A program made the position numbers and the translations under genes. Shown one piece after another: positions 25,396 through 35,025 of a stretch of 64,000 nucleotides of DNA. Position 1 is the first letter of the stretch. Each line of letters starts with the position of its first letter. The notes below the pieces were generated by a model that had not been told where the DNA came from, searched no databases, and saw only the letters and a list, made by a program, of their open reading frames with translations. Origin of the DNA: Aeromicrobium ginsengisoli (GTDB taxonomy: Bacteria; Actinomycetota; Actinomycetes; Propionibacteriales; Nocardioidaceae); NCBI RefSeq assembly GCF_004134905.2, contig NZ_SDPQ02000003.1:62001-126000 (forward strand), read 5' to 3'.

Positions 25396-26202
25396 TCAGA
25401 GGCCGGGCGCACCCACGAGCTGGCCGCCGACGTACACGAGGGGCGCTGCAAGGGCGATCGACATCGCTCCGGGAAAGCCCCAGCCGGCGGACGCATGCGT
25501 GTGTCCGCGGGACCAGGCCCGCCCGAGCACCTGGCCCAGCACGCCGAACAGCGCCGTGGCCGAGCCGACCGTGATGCCGAAGGCCCACGTGAGGGTCGAG
25601 TCGAGGGCCAGCGTCACGGCTGCGCCGGCACCCGCTCCGGCGACGACTGCGAGCACGGCGCAGACGAACCGGTCGATCGGGACGAGCCAGACCAAGAGCC
25701 CGGCGGCGAGGCCTGCTGCACCGACGGCGACCGCCTCCGCGTCACCGAGGGACTGCGCGGCGCCGATCCATCCCGTCGACATTGCGGCAAACGCACCGAG
25801 CGTCACGGCGTACGCGGTGGACGGTACGAGGTTGGGGCGGCCGTCGGTGCGGAGCATCTGCGCGATCAACGCCACGAAGACCGACACCGCGATCGCCGGA
25901 AGGATACCGGCCAGCATCCCGCTGTCGGTCGCACCGACGACATCGGGCGACGTGCCTGCGGCGCCGTTCAACAGGTCCGGCGCCAACGTGATCGCCGTCG
26001 CGACGAGGCCGCCACTCAAGGCCGCCACGAAGTGCGGCGAACGGATCGAGTGGCCCGTCGCGTCGACCGCGCTGGGCGCCAGCGCGATCAGCACCTGGAC
26101 GAGGACGACCGCTGCGCCGACGAACACCGGATCGGCGTAGGCCGCGAGCGTGATCGCGCCGGCCAGCGCGAGCGAGAGCAAGGTCGAACCGAGGCGTGGC
26201 AC
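25396..26202 (-). CDS. Multi-pass membrane protein of unknown function
   Basis: A 268-residue hydrophobic protein with seven or eight predicted helices (first about 6-25, last about 245-262). I do not recognise a family. The GTG at 26202 begins MPRLGSTLLSLAL; the longer frame to 26382 runs antisense over the MoaD-like gene and is not supported. It may be the positional equivalent of a roughly 270-residue exported protein between thiX and glnR in mycobacteria, a comparison from memory that needs an alignment. It ends one base after the nucleotidyltransferase. Confidence 0.75.
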   Translation of the reverse strand: MPRLGSTLLSLALAGAITLAAYADPVFVGAAVVLVQVLIALAPSAVDATGHSIRSPHFVAALSGGLVATAITLAPDLLNGAAGTSPDVVGATDSGMLAGILPAIAVSVFVALIAQMLRTDGRPNLVPSTAYAVTLGAFAAMSTGWIGAAQSLGDAEAVAVGAAGLAAGLLVWLVPIDRFVCAVLAVVAGAGAGAAVTLALDSTLTWAFGITVGSATALFGVLGQVLGRAWSRGHTHASAGWGFPGAMSIALAAPLVYVGGQLVGAPGL

Positions 26203-26239
26203 CCCCGCATGATGCCAGTAGGCGTCAGGCCGGCGGGCG

Positions 26240-26506
26240 CTAACCGCCTGCGAAGGGCGGGAGGAACTCGACGGTGTCGCCGGCGTGCAGCGCGATCGTG
26301 GCGGGTTCACGGGCGCCGACCGGGGTGTCGCCGACGAGGATCGAGCACGTGGCGATGACGTCGTCGAAGCGGTCCCGGGCACGGTGTCGCGTGCTGATCT
26401 CGGTCAGCAGCTCGGCCAAGGTGCCGGCGGGCACGTGCTCCTCGGCCACGCCTGCGGCCGCCCGCGCGGAGGCCCAGTAGTGCACTGTGACGTCGTTCTC
26501 ATTCAC
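26240..26506 (-). CDS. MoaD/ThiS-family sulfur-carrier protein
   Basis: An 88-residue beta-grasp protein ending in PPFAGG. The terminal Gly-Gly is adenylated and thiocarboxylated in molybdopterin or thiamine synthesis. The motif DTVEFLPPFAGG is typical of MoaD. The GTG at 26506 begins MNENDVTVHYW at the first beta strand; a longer frame to 26578 is not supported. It is divergent from glnR. No other cofactor gene is nearby, so its client pathway is unclear. Confidence 0.85.
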   Translation of the reverse strand: MNENDVTVHYWASARAAAGVAEEHVPAGTLAELLTEISTRHRARDRFDDVIATCSILVGDTPVGAREPATIALHAGDTVEFLPPFAGG

Positions 26507-26559
26507 GTCACCGCGTGGCAATTGTTCCGACACATGAAGTATTGTTGACCATGCAACGA

Positions 26560-26586
26560 GGCCACGGTGTTCCACCATGGCCTTTT
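26560..26586 (+). terminator. Hairpin followed by TTTT in the glnR leader
   Basis: GGCCACGGTG (26560-26569) pairs with CACCATGGCC (26573-26582) through a three-base loop, with one G-U pair, and TTTT follows directly. No gene ends here on the plus strand, so the structure may be an attenuator in the glnR leader and not an ordinary operon terminator. Confidence 0.5.
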
Positions 26587-26641
26587 CGCATATCTGGACC
26601 CGAACGACCCGGCTAACTCACGCGGCACCGGAAGGCTCACC

Positions 26642-27349
26642 ATGTCCCACCTGCTTCTCCTCACCAAGAGCACGCAGTCGTCGGTCGAGGTGCTGCCGGC
26701 GCTCGCCCTGTTGCCGCACCACGTCAAGATCCTGCCCGCCGAGGCGAGTGCCCTGCTCGACGCGCCACCGTGTGACGCCGTCCTCGTCGACGGTCGCCAC
26801 GACCTCGCGCAGGTGCGCAGCCTCACGCGGGTCATCCGTACGACCGGCATCGAGTGCCCCCTCATCCTGATCCTGACCGAGGGCGGGCTCGCCGTCGCCG
26901 CGTCCGACTGGGGCATGGACGACGTCATCCTCACGACTGCCGGACCCGCCGAGCTCGAGGCCCGCCTGCGGCTCGGCATCGGCCGCATCGCCGCGACGCT
27001 CGACGGCGACAACGAGAGCCACGTGATCTCGTCGAGCGGCCTCGTGGTCGACGACGCGACCTACACCGCGAAGCTCGAGAACCGCACGCTCGACCTCACG
27101 TTCAAGGAGTTCGAGCTCCTCAAGTTCCTCGCCCAGCACCCTGGCCGGGTCTTCACCCGCCAGCAGCTGCTGCAGGAGGTGTGGGGCTACGACTACTTCG
27201 GCGGCACTCGCACCGTCGACGTCCACGTACGCCGGCTGCGCGCCAAGCTCGGCACCGACAACGAGACGCTGATCGGCACCGTGCGCAACGTCGGCTACCG
27301 CTTCGTCGCGACCAAGACCGAGCCGGCCCGCGACACGGCTGACGCGTAG
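26642..27349 (+). CDS. glnR: GlnR-type orphan response regulator of nitrogen metabolism
   Basis: A 235-residue OmpR-family regulator with a degenerate receiver domain (1-120) and a winged-helix DNA-binding domain (about 150-230, with [15 protein letters not shown] and [13 protein letters not shown]). The N-terminal block [10 protein letters not shown] ... [11 protein letters not shown] matches actinomycete GlnR. GlnR has no partner kinase and controls ammonium, nitrate and glutamine-synthetase genes. The start has GGAAGG upstream; a longer frame from 26567 is not needed. It is followed by the carboxyltransferase and mshD genes; mshD follows glnR in mycobacteria too. Confidence 0.93.
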   Translation: MSHLLLLTKSTQSSVEVLPALALLPHHVKILPAEASALLDAPPCDAVLVDGRHDLAQVRSLTRVIRTTGIECPLILILTEGGLAVAASDWGMDDVILTTAGPAELEARLRLGIGRIAATLDGDNESHVISSSGLVVDDATYTAKLENRTLDLTFKEFELLKFLAQHPGRVFTRQQLLQEVWGYDYFGGTRTVDVHVRRLRAKLGTDNETLIGTVRNVGYRFVATKTEPARDTADA

Positions 27350-27375
27350 CTGCTCAGACCTGAGACGATGAGCGC

Positions 27376-28800
27376 ATGGCTCATCTGACTGCACAGGAGC
27401 TGCTCGACCTGGTCCTCGACGAGGGTTCGTTCGAGTCGTGGGACGAGCCGGTCGACCACTCCGGCCTCGACCCGACCTATCGGCAGGAGCTCGCCGCGGC
27501 CGCGGAGCGCGCGGGCACCGACGAGTCGGTGCTGACCGGACGCGGCCTGATGCACGGCCGGCCGGTCGCGGTGCTGGTCAACGAGTTCCGGTTCCTGGCC
27601 GGGTCGATCGGCCAGGCTGCGGCGAAGCGGATCGTCTCGGCTGTACGTCGGGCGACCGCTGAGGGCATCCCGTTGCTGGCGACGACGGCCTCCGGCGGCA
27701 CCCGTATGCAGGAGGGCACGCCGGCGTTCGTGCACATGGTCGACATCTCGCGGGCGATCATGGACCACCGCGCGGCAGGCCTGCCCTATCTCATCTATCT
27801 GCGACACCCCACGACCGGCGGGGTGTTCGCCTCGTGGGGCTCGCTGGCGCACGTCACGGTCGCCGAGCCCGGGGCGCTCATCGGTTTCCTCGGGCCCAAG
27901 GTCTACGAGCTCATGGAGGGCCGGCCGTTCCCGCCCAACGTGCAGACCGCGGAGAACCTCGCCGATCGCGGCATCATCGACGCGGTGGTGCTGCCCGACG
28001 AGCTGCCGCTGCTCGTCGACCGGGCGTTGAGCCTGCTGATCGATCCGCCCAAGCCGCAGACGCGCGAGCTGCGCAAGGGCGAGGTCACCCGCAAGCGGTC
28101 GGCGTGGGAGTCGATCCAGATCACGCGCGGGCGTCATCGCGCCGGCGTACGCGAGGTGCTGCGCTACGGCAGCGACGAGACGCTGCGCCTGCAGGGCACC
28201 GAGAAGGGCGAGCGCGACAGCGCGATGATCGTCGCGATGGCCCGCATCGACGGTCAGCCGTGCATCGTGATCGGCCAGGACCGGACGACCCAGACCCGCT
28301 TCAAGCCCATGGGCCCGGCCGCGCTCCGCGAGGCGCGTCGCGGGATGCGTCTGGCCAACGAGCTGCGACTGCCGCTGGTGTCGTTCATCGACACCCCCGG
28401 CGCAGAGCTGTCGCCCGAGGCCGAGCAGGGCGCGATCGCCGGCGAGATCGCGCGGTGCATCTCGTGGATGTCGACGATGCGGGTGCCGACGGTCTCGGTC
28501 ATCCTCGGCCAAGGGTGCGGCGGCGGGGCGTTGGCTCTGCTGCCGGCGGACGTCGTCATCGCCGCCGAGAACGCCTGGCTGTCGCCCCTGCCGCCTGAGG
28601 GCGCGAGCGCGATCGTGCACGGCGACCTGGACCACGCCGCGGAGATGGCCGAGGCGCAGCGAGTCAGCGCGATCGACCTCTACGAGAACGGCACGGTGCA
28701 CCACCTCGTCGCCGAGCCCGAGGGCGACACCCCGGAGCTGCTCGCTCGCGCGATCGCCGCCGAGGTCGGATCGCAGCTCGTGGCGCTGAGGGCACGATGA
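27376..28800 (+). CDS. Acyl-CoA carboxylase carboxyltransferase, fused beta-alpha type
   Basis: A 474-residue carboxyltransferase that moves CO2 from carboxy-biotin to an acyl-CoA. The beta-type half comes first (ATTASGGTRMQEG about 100, VTVAEPGALIGF about 165). The alpha-type half follows (DTPGAELSPEAEQ, GQGCGGGALAL). The length and order resemble AccD3-like proteins of Actinobacteria. No biotin carrier or carboxylase gene is nearby, so the substrate acyl-CoA is not known. It ends in a four-base ATGA overlap with mshD. Confidence 0.88.
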   Translation: MAHLTAQELLDLVLDEGSFESWDEPVDHSGLDPTYRQELAAAAERAGTDESVLTGRGLMHGRPVAVLVNEFRFLAGSIGQAAAKRIVSAVRRATAEGIPLLATTASGGTRMQEGTPAFVHMVDISRAIMDHRAAGLPYLIYLRHPTTGGVFASWGSLAHVTVAEPGALIGFLGPKVYELMEGRPFPPNVQTAENLADRGIIDAVVLPDELPLLVDRALSLLIDPPKPQTRELRKGEVTRKRSAWESIQITRGRHRAGVREVLRYGSDETLRLQGTEKGERDSAMIVAMARIDGQPCIVIGQDRTTQTRFKPMGPAALREARRGMRLANELRLPLVSFIDTPGAELSPEAEQGAIAGEIARCISWMSTMRVPTVSVILGQGCGGGALALLPADVVIAAENAWLSPLPPEGASAIVHGDLDHAAEMAEAQRVSAIDLYENGTVHHLVAEPEGDTPELLARAIAAEVGSQLVALRAR

Positions 28801-29606
28801 GCATCCTCGAGCTGGCGGAGCGCGCTGCTGCCGTCGACGGTGCCGAGCCGTTCAACGAGGCGAGCCTGTTCGCCCTCCGGGACGGCTCGCCCGCGCGGGT
28901 CCTGGTGCAGCTAACCGAGACGGACGGCACGATCACGGCGGCGGCGTACGCGGTCGGCGACGCACCCGTCGAGATCGTCGTCGACCCGGCGCATCGCCGG
29001 GCCGGCAAGGGTCGTCGCATCCTCGACGAGCTCCTGGCCGACGGCGAGGACCGCTACTGGGCGCACGGTGACCTGCCGGCGGCCCAGGCTCTCGCGGCAT
29101 CGGCGGGTCTCACGCCGGAACGCATCCTGTTGGTGCTGCGCCTGACGTTCGACAGGCCGCCGGCACCTGAGCGCGTACCCGACGGCATCACCCTGCGGTC
29201 GTACGTTCCGGAGGACGCCGAGCAGCTGATCGCGGTCAACGCACGAGCGTTCGCGCACCACCCGGAGCAGGGTGCGATGGATGCCGCTGACTTCGCCCGG
29301 CGTACGTCGTCGGACTGGTTCGACCCTGCAGGACTGTTCGTCGCCGAACGGGACGGGCGCATCGTCGGGTTCCACTGGACCAAGGTCGAGGAGGGCATCG
29401 GGGAGGTCTATGTCGTCGGGATCGACCCCGAGGCTCAGGGCGGCGGCCTGGGCACCGCGCTCACGGCCCGTGGGCTGCGGCACCTCCACGAGCTGGGCCT
29501 GCCGATCGTCGACCTCTATGTCGAGGGCGACAACGCCCCGGCCCTCAAGGTCTATCGCAACCTCGGCTTCACGGACTGGAAGAAGGACGTCCTCTACTCA
29601 CGCTGA
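28797..29606 (+). CDS. mshD: Mycothiol synthase (acetyl-CoA:Cys-GlcN-Ins acetyltransferase)
   Basis: Performs the last step of mycothiol synthesis, acetylating the cysteine of Cys-GlcN-Ins. The 269 residues carry two GNAT domains. The C-terminal active one has VVGIDPEAQGGGLGTAL and LYVEGDNAPALKVYRNLGF, both hallmarks of MshD. Its presence confirms a mycothiol-using actinobacterium. It overlaps the carboxyltransferase gene by four bases. Confidence 0.94.
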   Translation: MSILELAERAAAVDGAEPFNEASLFALRDGSPARVLVQLTETDGTITAAAYAVGDAPVEIVVDPAHRRAGKGRRILDELLADGEDRYWAHGDLPAAQALAASAGLTPERILLVLRLTFDRPPAPERVPDGITLRSYVPEDAEQLIAVNARAFAHHPEQGAMDAADFARRTSSDWFDPAGLFVAERDGRIVGFHWTKVEEGIGEVYVVGIDPEAQGGGLGTALTARGLRHLHELGLPIVDLYVEGDNAPALKVYRNLGFTDWKKDVLYSR

Positions 29607-29615
29607 CGAGAGGGT

Positions 29616-30659
29616 TCAGGAAAGGCCGCGTTGGAGGGCGCTGGCAGCTCGGCGCATCGCCCGGGGTGCTGCCCTGCCGACGCCGACCATGTTGGCGAAC
29701 GTGTGGATGAGCCCCTCCTCACAGACGTACTCGACGGGGACGCCGGCCGCCTTGAGCTTGTCGGCGTACGCCTTGCCCTCGTCGAGCAACAGGTCGAAGC
29801 CCGCCGTCACGACGTACGCCGGAGCGACGCCCGCGACGTCGTGGCGCAGCGGCGAGAGGCGCGGATCGGCCCTGTCCTCGTCGCCGAGGAGATAGCTCTC
29901 CTCGCCGAGCGCCATGAAGGCCTCGGTGAGGTAGAACCCTTCGGCGTACGTCTTGCGGCTCGGCGTCGTGTCGAGGAAGTCGGTCACCGGATAGAGGAGC
30001 AGCTGGAACGCCGGCTGGATCCCCGGGCCCGCGACCGCATGCTGCGCGACGAGCGCCGCCATGCAACCTCCGGCGCTGTCACCACCGACCGCGATGCGCG
30101 TCGGGTCGATCCCGATGCCCTTGGCGTGCTCGGTGATCCACTGCCATGCGGCCGACACGTCCTCGAACGCGGCCGGGAAGGGCGCCTCGGGGGCGAGCCG
30201 GTAGTCGACCGCGACGACCCGGACCTGGGCCTCCTCGGCGAGGAACCGGCAGGTCGCGTCGTGGCTGGCGAGGTCGCCATAGATCCAGGCGCCGCCGTGG
30301 AAGAACACGAGCGCCGGCGCATCGCCGGTGAGCCCGCGCGGCGTGTAGAAGCGCAGCGTCAGCGGGCCGCCGGGGCCATCGATCGTCCGGTCGGTGACGG
30401 CGCCGATGGGCAGGTTGCCACCCACGACCTTGGCGTCGGCGACGACCTTGGCGCGGCCCTTGCGCATCGGCAACGTCTCGGTGGCGGGGCCCTCGATCTT
30501 CTGGATCCGCAGCAGCAGCTGCATCTCCGGGTCGAGCGTCCGGCCGTCGATCACGACCGGCGAACCGGCGAGGCGCCTGAGGACCGGGCGCGGCAGCTGG
30601 AGGAGCGAGCGGGCGGTGACCCCGCGAGCGGTACCGGCGAGCTGGGCCACGAGCGACAT
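29616..30659 (-). CDS. Alpha/beta-hydrolase esterase (hormone-sensitive-lipase family)
   Basis: A 347-residue esterase with the HSL-family oxyanion motif FFHGGAW, the nucleophile motif GDSAGG and the C-terminal [14 protein letters not shown] and LIHTF blocks with Asp and His. It hydrolyses short acyl esters. The start at 30659 (MSLVAQLAG) is used because the frame upstream begins with TTG. The -10-like TACCTT lies seven bases before the ATG with no ribosome site, so it may be leaderless. It is divergent from ppk, and the Pho-box repeats lie between them. Confidence 0.88.
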   Translation of the reverse strand: MSLVAQLAGTARGVTARSLLQLPRPVLRRLAGSPVVIDGRTLDPEMQLLLRIQKIEGPATETLPMRKGRAKVVADAKVVGGNLPIGAVTDRTIDGPGGPLTLRFYTPRGLTGDAPALVFFHGGAWIYGDLASHDATCRFLAEEAQVRVVAVDYRLAPEAPFPAAFEDVSAAWQWITEHAKGIGIDPTRIAVGGDSAGGCMAALVAQHAVAGPGIQPAFQLLLYPVTDFLDTTPSRKTYAEGFYLTEAFMALGEESYLLGDEDRADPRLSPLRHDVAGVAPAYVVTAGFDLLLDEGKAYADKLKAAGVPVEYVCEEGLIHTFANMVGVGRAAPRAMRRAASALQRGLS

Positions 30660-30687
30660 GGTGGTCAAGGTAGCGCATCGGGATTTC

Positions 30688-30709
30688 GTTCAATCAGCGT
30701 TCATCTTCG
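30688..30709 (+). promoter_or_regulatory. PhoP-box-like direct repeats upstream of ppk
   Basis: GTTCAATCAGC (30688-30698) and GTTCATCTTCG (30699-30709) are adjacent 11-base units matching the actinobacterial PHO-box pattern. They lie 33 bases before the ppk start and also in the esterase upstream region. Confidence 0.7.
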
Positions 30710-30741
30710 CCTGTCAAAGTAGACATGTGGAGACCCATGAC

Positions 30742-32865
30742 ATGGCCGTTGCCGACCTCGAGGCCCCGGCGTCCCCCGACGAGTTCGACGTCGACCCCCC
30801 GTTCGACCCCGCAGAGAGTCCTGCCCTGCCGCACGACCGGTTCCTCGACCGCGAGCTGTCCTGGATCGCGTTCAACGCGCGGGTCCTCGAGCTGGCGCAG
30901 GACGACACGCTCCCGCTGCTCGAGCGCGTACGCTTCGCGGCGATCTTCGCGAGCAACCTCGACGAGTTCTTCATGGTCCGCATCGCTGGGCTCAAGCGCC
31001 GCATCGCGGCCGGTGTCGCGGTGCCGTCCGCCAGCGGCCTCAACCCCCGCGACGTGCTCTCCCGCAGCCTCGCGGCGAGCCAGGAGCTCATGGTCGCGCA
31101 CGCCGAGACGTACCACGGAGAGCTCGTGCCGGCGCTGGCCGCCGAGGGCATCGAGCTGCTGCACTGGGACTCGTTGCGACCGACCGAGCAGGAGCAGATC
31201 AGCGCGCTCTACCGCGACCGGGTCTTCCCGATCCTGACGCCTCTGGCCGTCGACCCCGCGCACCCGTTCCCCTACATCTCGGGACTGTCCCTCAACCTCG
31301 CATTGGTCATGCGCAACCCCGACACCGGCAAGGACCACTTCGCCCGGGTCAAGGTGCCGCCGATCATCAACCGCTGGATGCAGGCCGACCCAGGCCGGTT
31401 CGTGCCGCTCGAGGAAGTCATCGCCGCACACCTCGACCTGCTCTTCCCCGGCATGGAGCTCATCGCCCACCACGCGTTCCGGGTCACCCGCAACGAGGAC
31501 CTCGAGGTCGAGGAGGACGACGCGGAGAACCTGCTCAAGGCGCTCGAGAAGGAGCTGCTGCGACGCAAGTTCGGACCGCCCGTACGTCTTGAGGTCGAGG
31601 AGTCGATCGATCCCGGTGTGCTCGACCTGCTGGTCTCCGAGCTGGGCATCAGGGTCGACGAGGTCGTACGCCTGAGGGGCCCACTCGACCTGCGCAGCCT
31701 CAACGAGATCGCTGACCTCGACCGGCCCGAGCTCAGCTACGACCGGTTCGTCCCCGGCACCCACGAGCACCTCGCCGAGGTCGAGACCTCCAAGCCCGCC
31801 GACCTGTTCAGCGCACTGCGCAAGCGCGACGTGCTGGTGCACCACCCCTACGACTCGTTCGCCACGAGCGTGCAGCGCTTCATCGAGCAGGCCGCCGCCG
31901 ACCCACACGTGCTCGCGATCAAGCAGACGCTCTACCGGACCTCGGGCGACTCCCCCATCATCGACTCGCTGGTCGACGCCGCACGCGCCGGCAAGCAGGT
32001 CCTGGTGCTGGTCGAGATCAAGGCGCGCTTCGACGAGCAGGCCAACATCCGCTGGGCCCGCAAGCTCGAGCGAGCCGGCTGCCACGTCGTCTATGGCCTC
32101 GTCGGCCTCAAGACGCACTGCAAGCTCGCGCTCGTCGTGCGCGACGAGCCCGACGGGCTGCGTCGCTACGCACACATCGGCACGGGCAACTACAACCCCA
32201 AGACGGCCCGCCTCTACGAGGACTTCGGCCTGCTCACGGCCGACCCCGACATCAGCCACGACCTCACTGACCTGTTCAACAACCTCTCGGGCTTCGCGCA
32301 GGACTTCTCCTACCGCCGGCTCATGGTCGCGCCGGCGGGTCTTCGCGACGGGATCCTGGAGCGCATCGACACCGAGATCGCACACCACGCGGCCGGCCGC
32401 CCCTCGGGCATACGCCTCAAGGTCAACTCCCTCGTCGACGAGGCCGTGATCGACAAGCTCTACGAGGCGTCCCGCGCCGGGGTCCAGGTCGACCTCATCA
32501 TCCGCGGCATCTGCACGCTGCGGCCCGGCGTGCCGGGGCTCAGCGAGAACATCCGCGTGCACAGCATCCTCGGCCGGTTCCTCGAGCACAGCCGGGTCTA
32601 CTGGTTCGCCGGTGGCGGCGAGCCCGAGGCATGGATGGGCTCGGCCGACCTGATGCACCGCAACCTCGATCGTCGCGTCGAGGTGCTCGTCCGCGTGCCG
32701 TCGGCGGCGCACACCGAGCAGCTCGGTGACCTGCTCGCGCGCTCCGTCGACCCCGAGACCACGTCATGGCACCTCGGCCCTGACGGCCAGTGGGACCGCC
32801 ACGTCGGCTCGTCGGACCTGCAGTCGGTGCTGATCGATCGCGCCAAGGCCCGCCGCAGCCGCTAG
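30742..32865 (+). CDS. ppk: Polyphosphate kinase 1
   Basis: Builds long-chain polyphosphate from ATP, reversibly. The 707 residues show the N-terminal domain ([19 protein letters not shown]), the head domain, and two PLD-like catalytic domains. The phosphorylated histidine is H478 in [10 protein letters not shown]. The start MAVADLEAP has GGAG about nine bases upstream. It is near mutT1, the same association as in mycobacteria, and the Pho-box-like repeats suggest induction under phosphate shortage. Confidence 0.95.
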   Translation: MAVADLEAPASPDEFDVDPPFDPAESPALPHDRFLDRELSWIAFNARVLELAQDDTLPLLERVRFAAIFASNLDEFFMVRIAGLKRRIAAGVAVPSASGLNPRDVLSRSLAASQELMVAHAETYHGELVPALAAEGIELLHWDSLRPTEQEQISALYRDRVFPILTPLAVDPAHPFPYISGLSLNLALVMRNPDTGKDHFARVKVPPIINRWMQADPGRFVPLEEVIAAHLDLLFPGMELIAHHAFRVTRNEDLEVEEDDAENLLKALEKELLRRKFGPPVRLEVEESIDPGVLDLLVSELGIRVDEVVRLRGPLDLRSLNEIADLDRPELSYDRFVPGTHEHLAEVETSKPADLFSALRKRDVLVHHPYDSFATSVQRFIEQAAADPHVLAIKQTLYRTSGDSPIIDSLVDAARAGKQVLVLVEIKARFDEQANIRWARKLERAGCHVVYGLVGLKTHCKLALVVRDEPDGLRRYAHIGTGNYNPKTARLYEDFGLLTADPDISHDLTDLFNNLSGFAQDFSYRRLMVAPAGLRDGILERIDTEIAHHAAGRPSGIRLKVNSLVDEAVIDKLYEASRAGVQVDLIIRGICTLRPGVPGLSENIRVHSILGRFLEHSRVYWFAGGGEPEAWMGSADLMHRNLDRRVEVLVRVPSAAHTEQLGDLLARSVDPETTSWHLGPDGQWDRHVGSSDLQSVLIDRAKARRSR

Positions 32866-32871
32866 CACGGT

Positions 32872-33954
32872 TCAGAGCGGGCAGGCGGCGAAGAGCAAGG
32901 GTCCGTCGCCGGTCATGTAGGCCGTGCTGTCCGGGTCGTGGCGGAACCGCAGCACGGCGGTGCTGCCGCGCACGGCGGCCGACCGCAGCACGAGCGACTC
33001 CTCGACCCGGCCGGAACGCCCGATGAACGGGCCGGTCGCCAGTGCCCGACGTACCTCGATCTGGTTGGCGGCGGCGGTCGGTGACCTGAACGCGAGCGCG
33101 AACCGCATGGTCTCGCTGCGCTTCGAGCCCGCGTCGAGGGCGCGGCCAGCGAACGTCGGCTTGGCCAGCGCACCGGACCGGTCGATCGCGGCACGCGCCT
33201 GCGCCCGCACGTCGGCACCCGCGTCGCGGAGCGAGGTCGACTGGCACGCGAACCCGCCGGTCTGCAGCAGCGCCGTGTCGGCGCCGCCGAGGCTGCCCGC
33301 GACGTCAGCAGCACTGCGTACGCTCAACAGCGACGGCGCGCCGCGGTGGATCGTCTTGAGCACCGCCGTGGCGTACGCCGGCCGGTCCGCAGCGACGATC
33401 AGCCGCTGACCGGCCACGAGGGTCACCGCCGCAAGCGTCGAGGCGAACTCAGAGCGCACGGCGGGACTGTCCTTGTCGATCGTCCAGACGTCGCCGTTGC
33501 GCGAGTAGCCGAGCTCCTTCAGGTGAGAGCGGACCGAGCCGAACGAGATCGAGCCGTCGAGCCGCGCGACCATCACCGAGCCGTCGCCCGCCTGCCCGTA
33601 AACCTCCCACTCGAGGTCCGCCGGCGACCAGCCGTAGGCGTCGTGCAGCTGCTCGGTGTACTGCCCGAGGACCGAACGGGTCGAGAGGTCACGCAGCGAC
33701 GCGTCGTCGGTCAGGGCGGCGCGGTCCGCGGCGGTCGTCGAGCCGACCCCGAGCACGGTGCGGATCCGCGACCAGTCCGTGAACCCCGCGACCTGGGTGT
33801 CGGCGGGCAGCGTGTCGAGCGCCGACGTCAGGGCTGACCGGGCGTCGGCGGAGACCGTGCTGCCGGCCCAGCGGCCGCCCGCGATCGCCCCGGCGATGAC
33901 GAGCAGGGGGACCACGACGGCGATCAGCACGAGCCGCAGTCGCATCCCGTCCAT
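32872..33954 (-). CDS. Exported protein of unknown function
   Basis: A 360-residue protein with a signal-like membrane segment (about 6-30) and a long extracytoplasmic part rich in Ala, Ser and Thr with one cysteine near 253. I do not recognise a family. The start MDGMRLRLV at 33954 has GGAG two bases upstream, rather close; the ATG three codons on is better spaced. It is convergent with ppk (6 bases apart) and divergent from mutT1. Confidence 0.75.
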   Translation of the reverse strand: MDGMRLRLVLIAVVVPLLVIAGAIAGGRWAGSTVSADARSALTSALDTLPADTQVAGFTDWSRIRTVLGVGSTTAADRAALTDDASLRDLSTRSVLGQYTEQLHDAYGWSPADLEWEVYGQAGDGSVMVARLDGSISFGSVRSHLKELGYSRNGDVWTIDKDSPAVRSEFASTLAAVTLVAGQRLIVAADRPAYATAVLKTIHRGAPSLLSVRSAADVAGSLGGADTALLQTGGFACQSTSLRDAGADVRAQARAAIDRSGALAKPTFAGRALDAGSKRSETMRFALAFRSPTAAANQIEVRRALATGPFIGRSGRVEESLVLRSAAVRGSTAVLRFRHDPDSTAYMTGDGPLLFAACPL

Positions 33955-33998
33955 GTCTCCTTCATCCGCCGGCCACGTCCTCAGGGGAGAATACGCGT

Positions 33999-34886
33999 AT
34001 GCCAAGTGAACGGATCATCAACGCAGCGGGTGGAGTGGTCTGGCGGAAGCGAACCACCGCGAGCCGGGCCGAACCGCGCGTCGACGTGCTCGTGGTGCAC
34101 CGGCCGTCGTACGACGACTGGTCGTTCCCCAAGGGCAAGGTCGATCCGGGCGAGGCCCTGCAGGCCACGGCGGTCCGCGAGATCTTCGAGGAGACCGGTC
34201 TCCGCGTACGCCTGGGGCCCCCGCTGGTGCAGGTCCGCTATCCGATCGCGGCGGGCACCAAGGTCGTCGACTACTGGTCCGCGCGGGCGATCGGCGAGGG
34301 CGCGAACGAGGCGTTCGAGCCCAACAAGGAGGTCGACGAGCTCCGCTGGGTCGGCGTGCGTGAGGCACGCGAGCTGCTGACGTACGCCCACGACATCGAG
34401 GTGCTGGAGGACTTCCGCAGCCTCCGCGAGCGCCAGGGCCACCGAGCCCGCACCCTGATCGTCGCCCGCCACGGCAAGGCGGCCTCCCGAGACGACTACG
34501 AGGACGACCTCGAGCGACCTCTCACCGCCGTCGGGGTCGAGCAGGCGCAGGCGCTGGTCCCGCTGCTCGCTGCCTACGGCGTACGCCGAGTGGTCAGCAG
34601 CCCGGCGGTGCGCTGCGCCCAGACCGTCGAACCGTACGCGCACTCGATCAGCACGTTCCTCGAGATCGACGACCGGCTCGCGGAGGACACCCGGGCGGCC
34701 CAGGTCGAGCGCTCCGTCGCCGCACTGCTCGATCGCAAGAAGCCCGTCGTGCTGTGCTCGCACCGCCCCACGCTGCCGTGGGTGTTCGACGCGATCGGCA
34801 GCGACGTGCACCAGCTCGCGACTGGCGAGGCAATCGTCGTCCACCACCGCAAGGGCACGATCATCGCGACCGAGAAGCTGCCTTGA
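33999..34886 (+). CDS. mutT1: MutT1-type Nudix hydrolase with histidine-phosphatase domain
   Basis: A 295-residue two-domain protein. The N-terminal Nudix domain has the box GKVDPGEALQATAVREIFEE followed by TGL. The C-terminal domain is a histidine phosphatase starting VARHGKA. The family hydrolyses 8-oxo-(d)GTP and diadenosine polyphosphates. In M. tuberculosis the same enzyme (Rv2985) is beside ppk, the same neighbour as here. It lies just before the pst operon. Confidence 0.93.
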   Translation: MPSERIINAAGGVVWRKRTTASRAEPRVDVLVVHRPSYDDWSFPKGKVDPGEALQATAVREIFEETGLRVRLGPPLVQVRYPIAAGTKVVDYWSARAIGEGANEAFEPNKEVDELRWVGVREARELLTYAHDIEVLEDFRSLRERQGHRARTLIVARHGKAASRDDYEDDLERPLTAVGVEQAQALVPLLAAYGVRRVVSSPAVRCAQTVEPYAHSISTFLEIDDRLAEDTRAAQVERSVAALLDRKKPVVLCSHRPTLPWVFDAIGSDVHQLATGEAIVVHHRKGTIIATEKLP

Positions 34887-34916
34887 CGGGCAGAACCACC
34901 GCACCACGACTCGACC

Positions 34917-34960
34917 GTTAGATCAGCGTTCACCTCTCGTTCACCCGCGGTCGGACATCG
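34917..34960 (+). promoter_or_regulatory. PhoP-box-like array upstream of pstS
   Basis: Four 11-base units: GTTAGATCAGC, GTTCACCTCTC, GTTCACCCGCG and GTCGGACATCG. The middle two fit the actinobacterial PHO box best. The first resembles the ppk box unit GTTCAATCAGC. The array ends 65 bases before the pstS start. Confidence 0.8.
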
Positions 34961-35025
34961 ATACACCTGCCCCTCATAGCGTCACGGGACGTAAGCATCT
35001 AGAGAATCCCAGAGAGGGACCCCCC

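Noticed and set aside
30394-30741. N-terminal extension of ppk
   Set aside because: It overlaps the esterase gene antisense and the Pho-box region. Family length (about 700 residues) and a ribosome site support the ATG at 30742.
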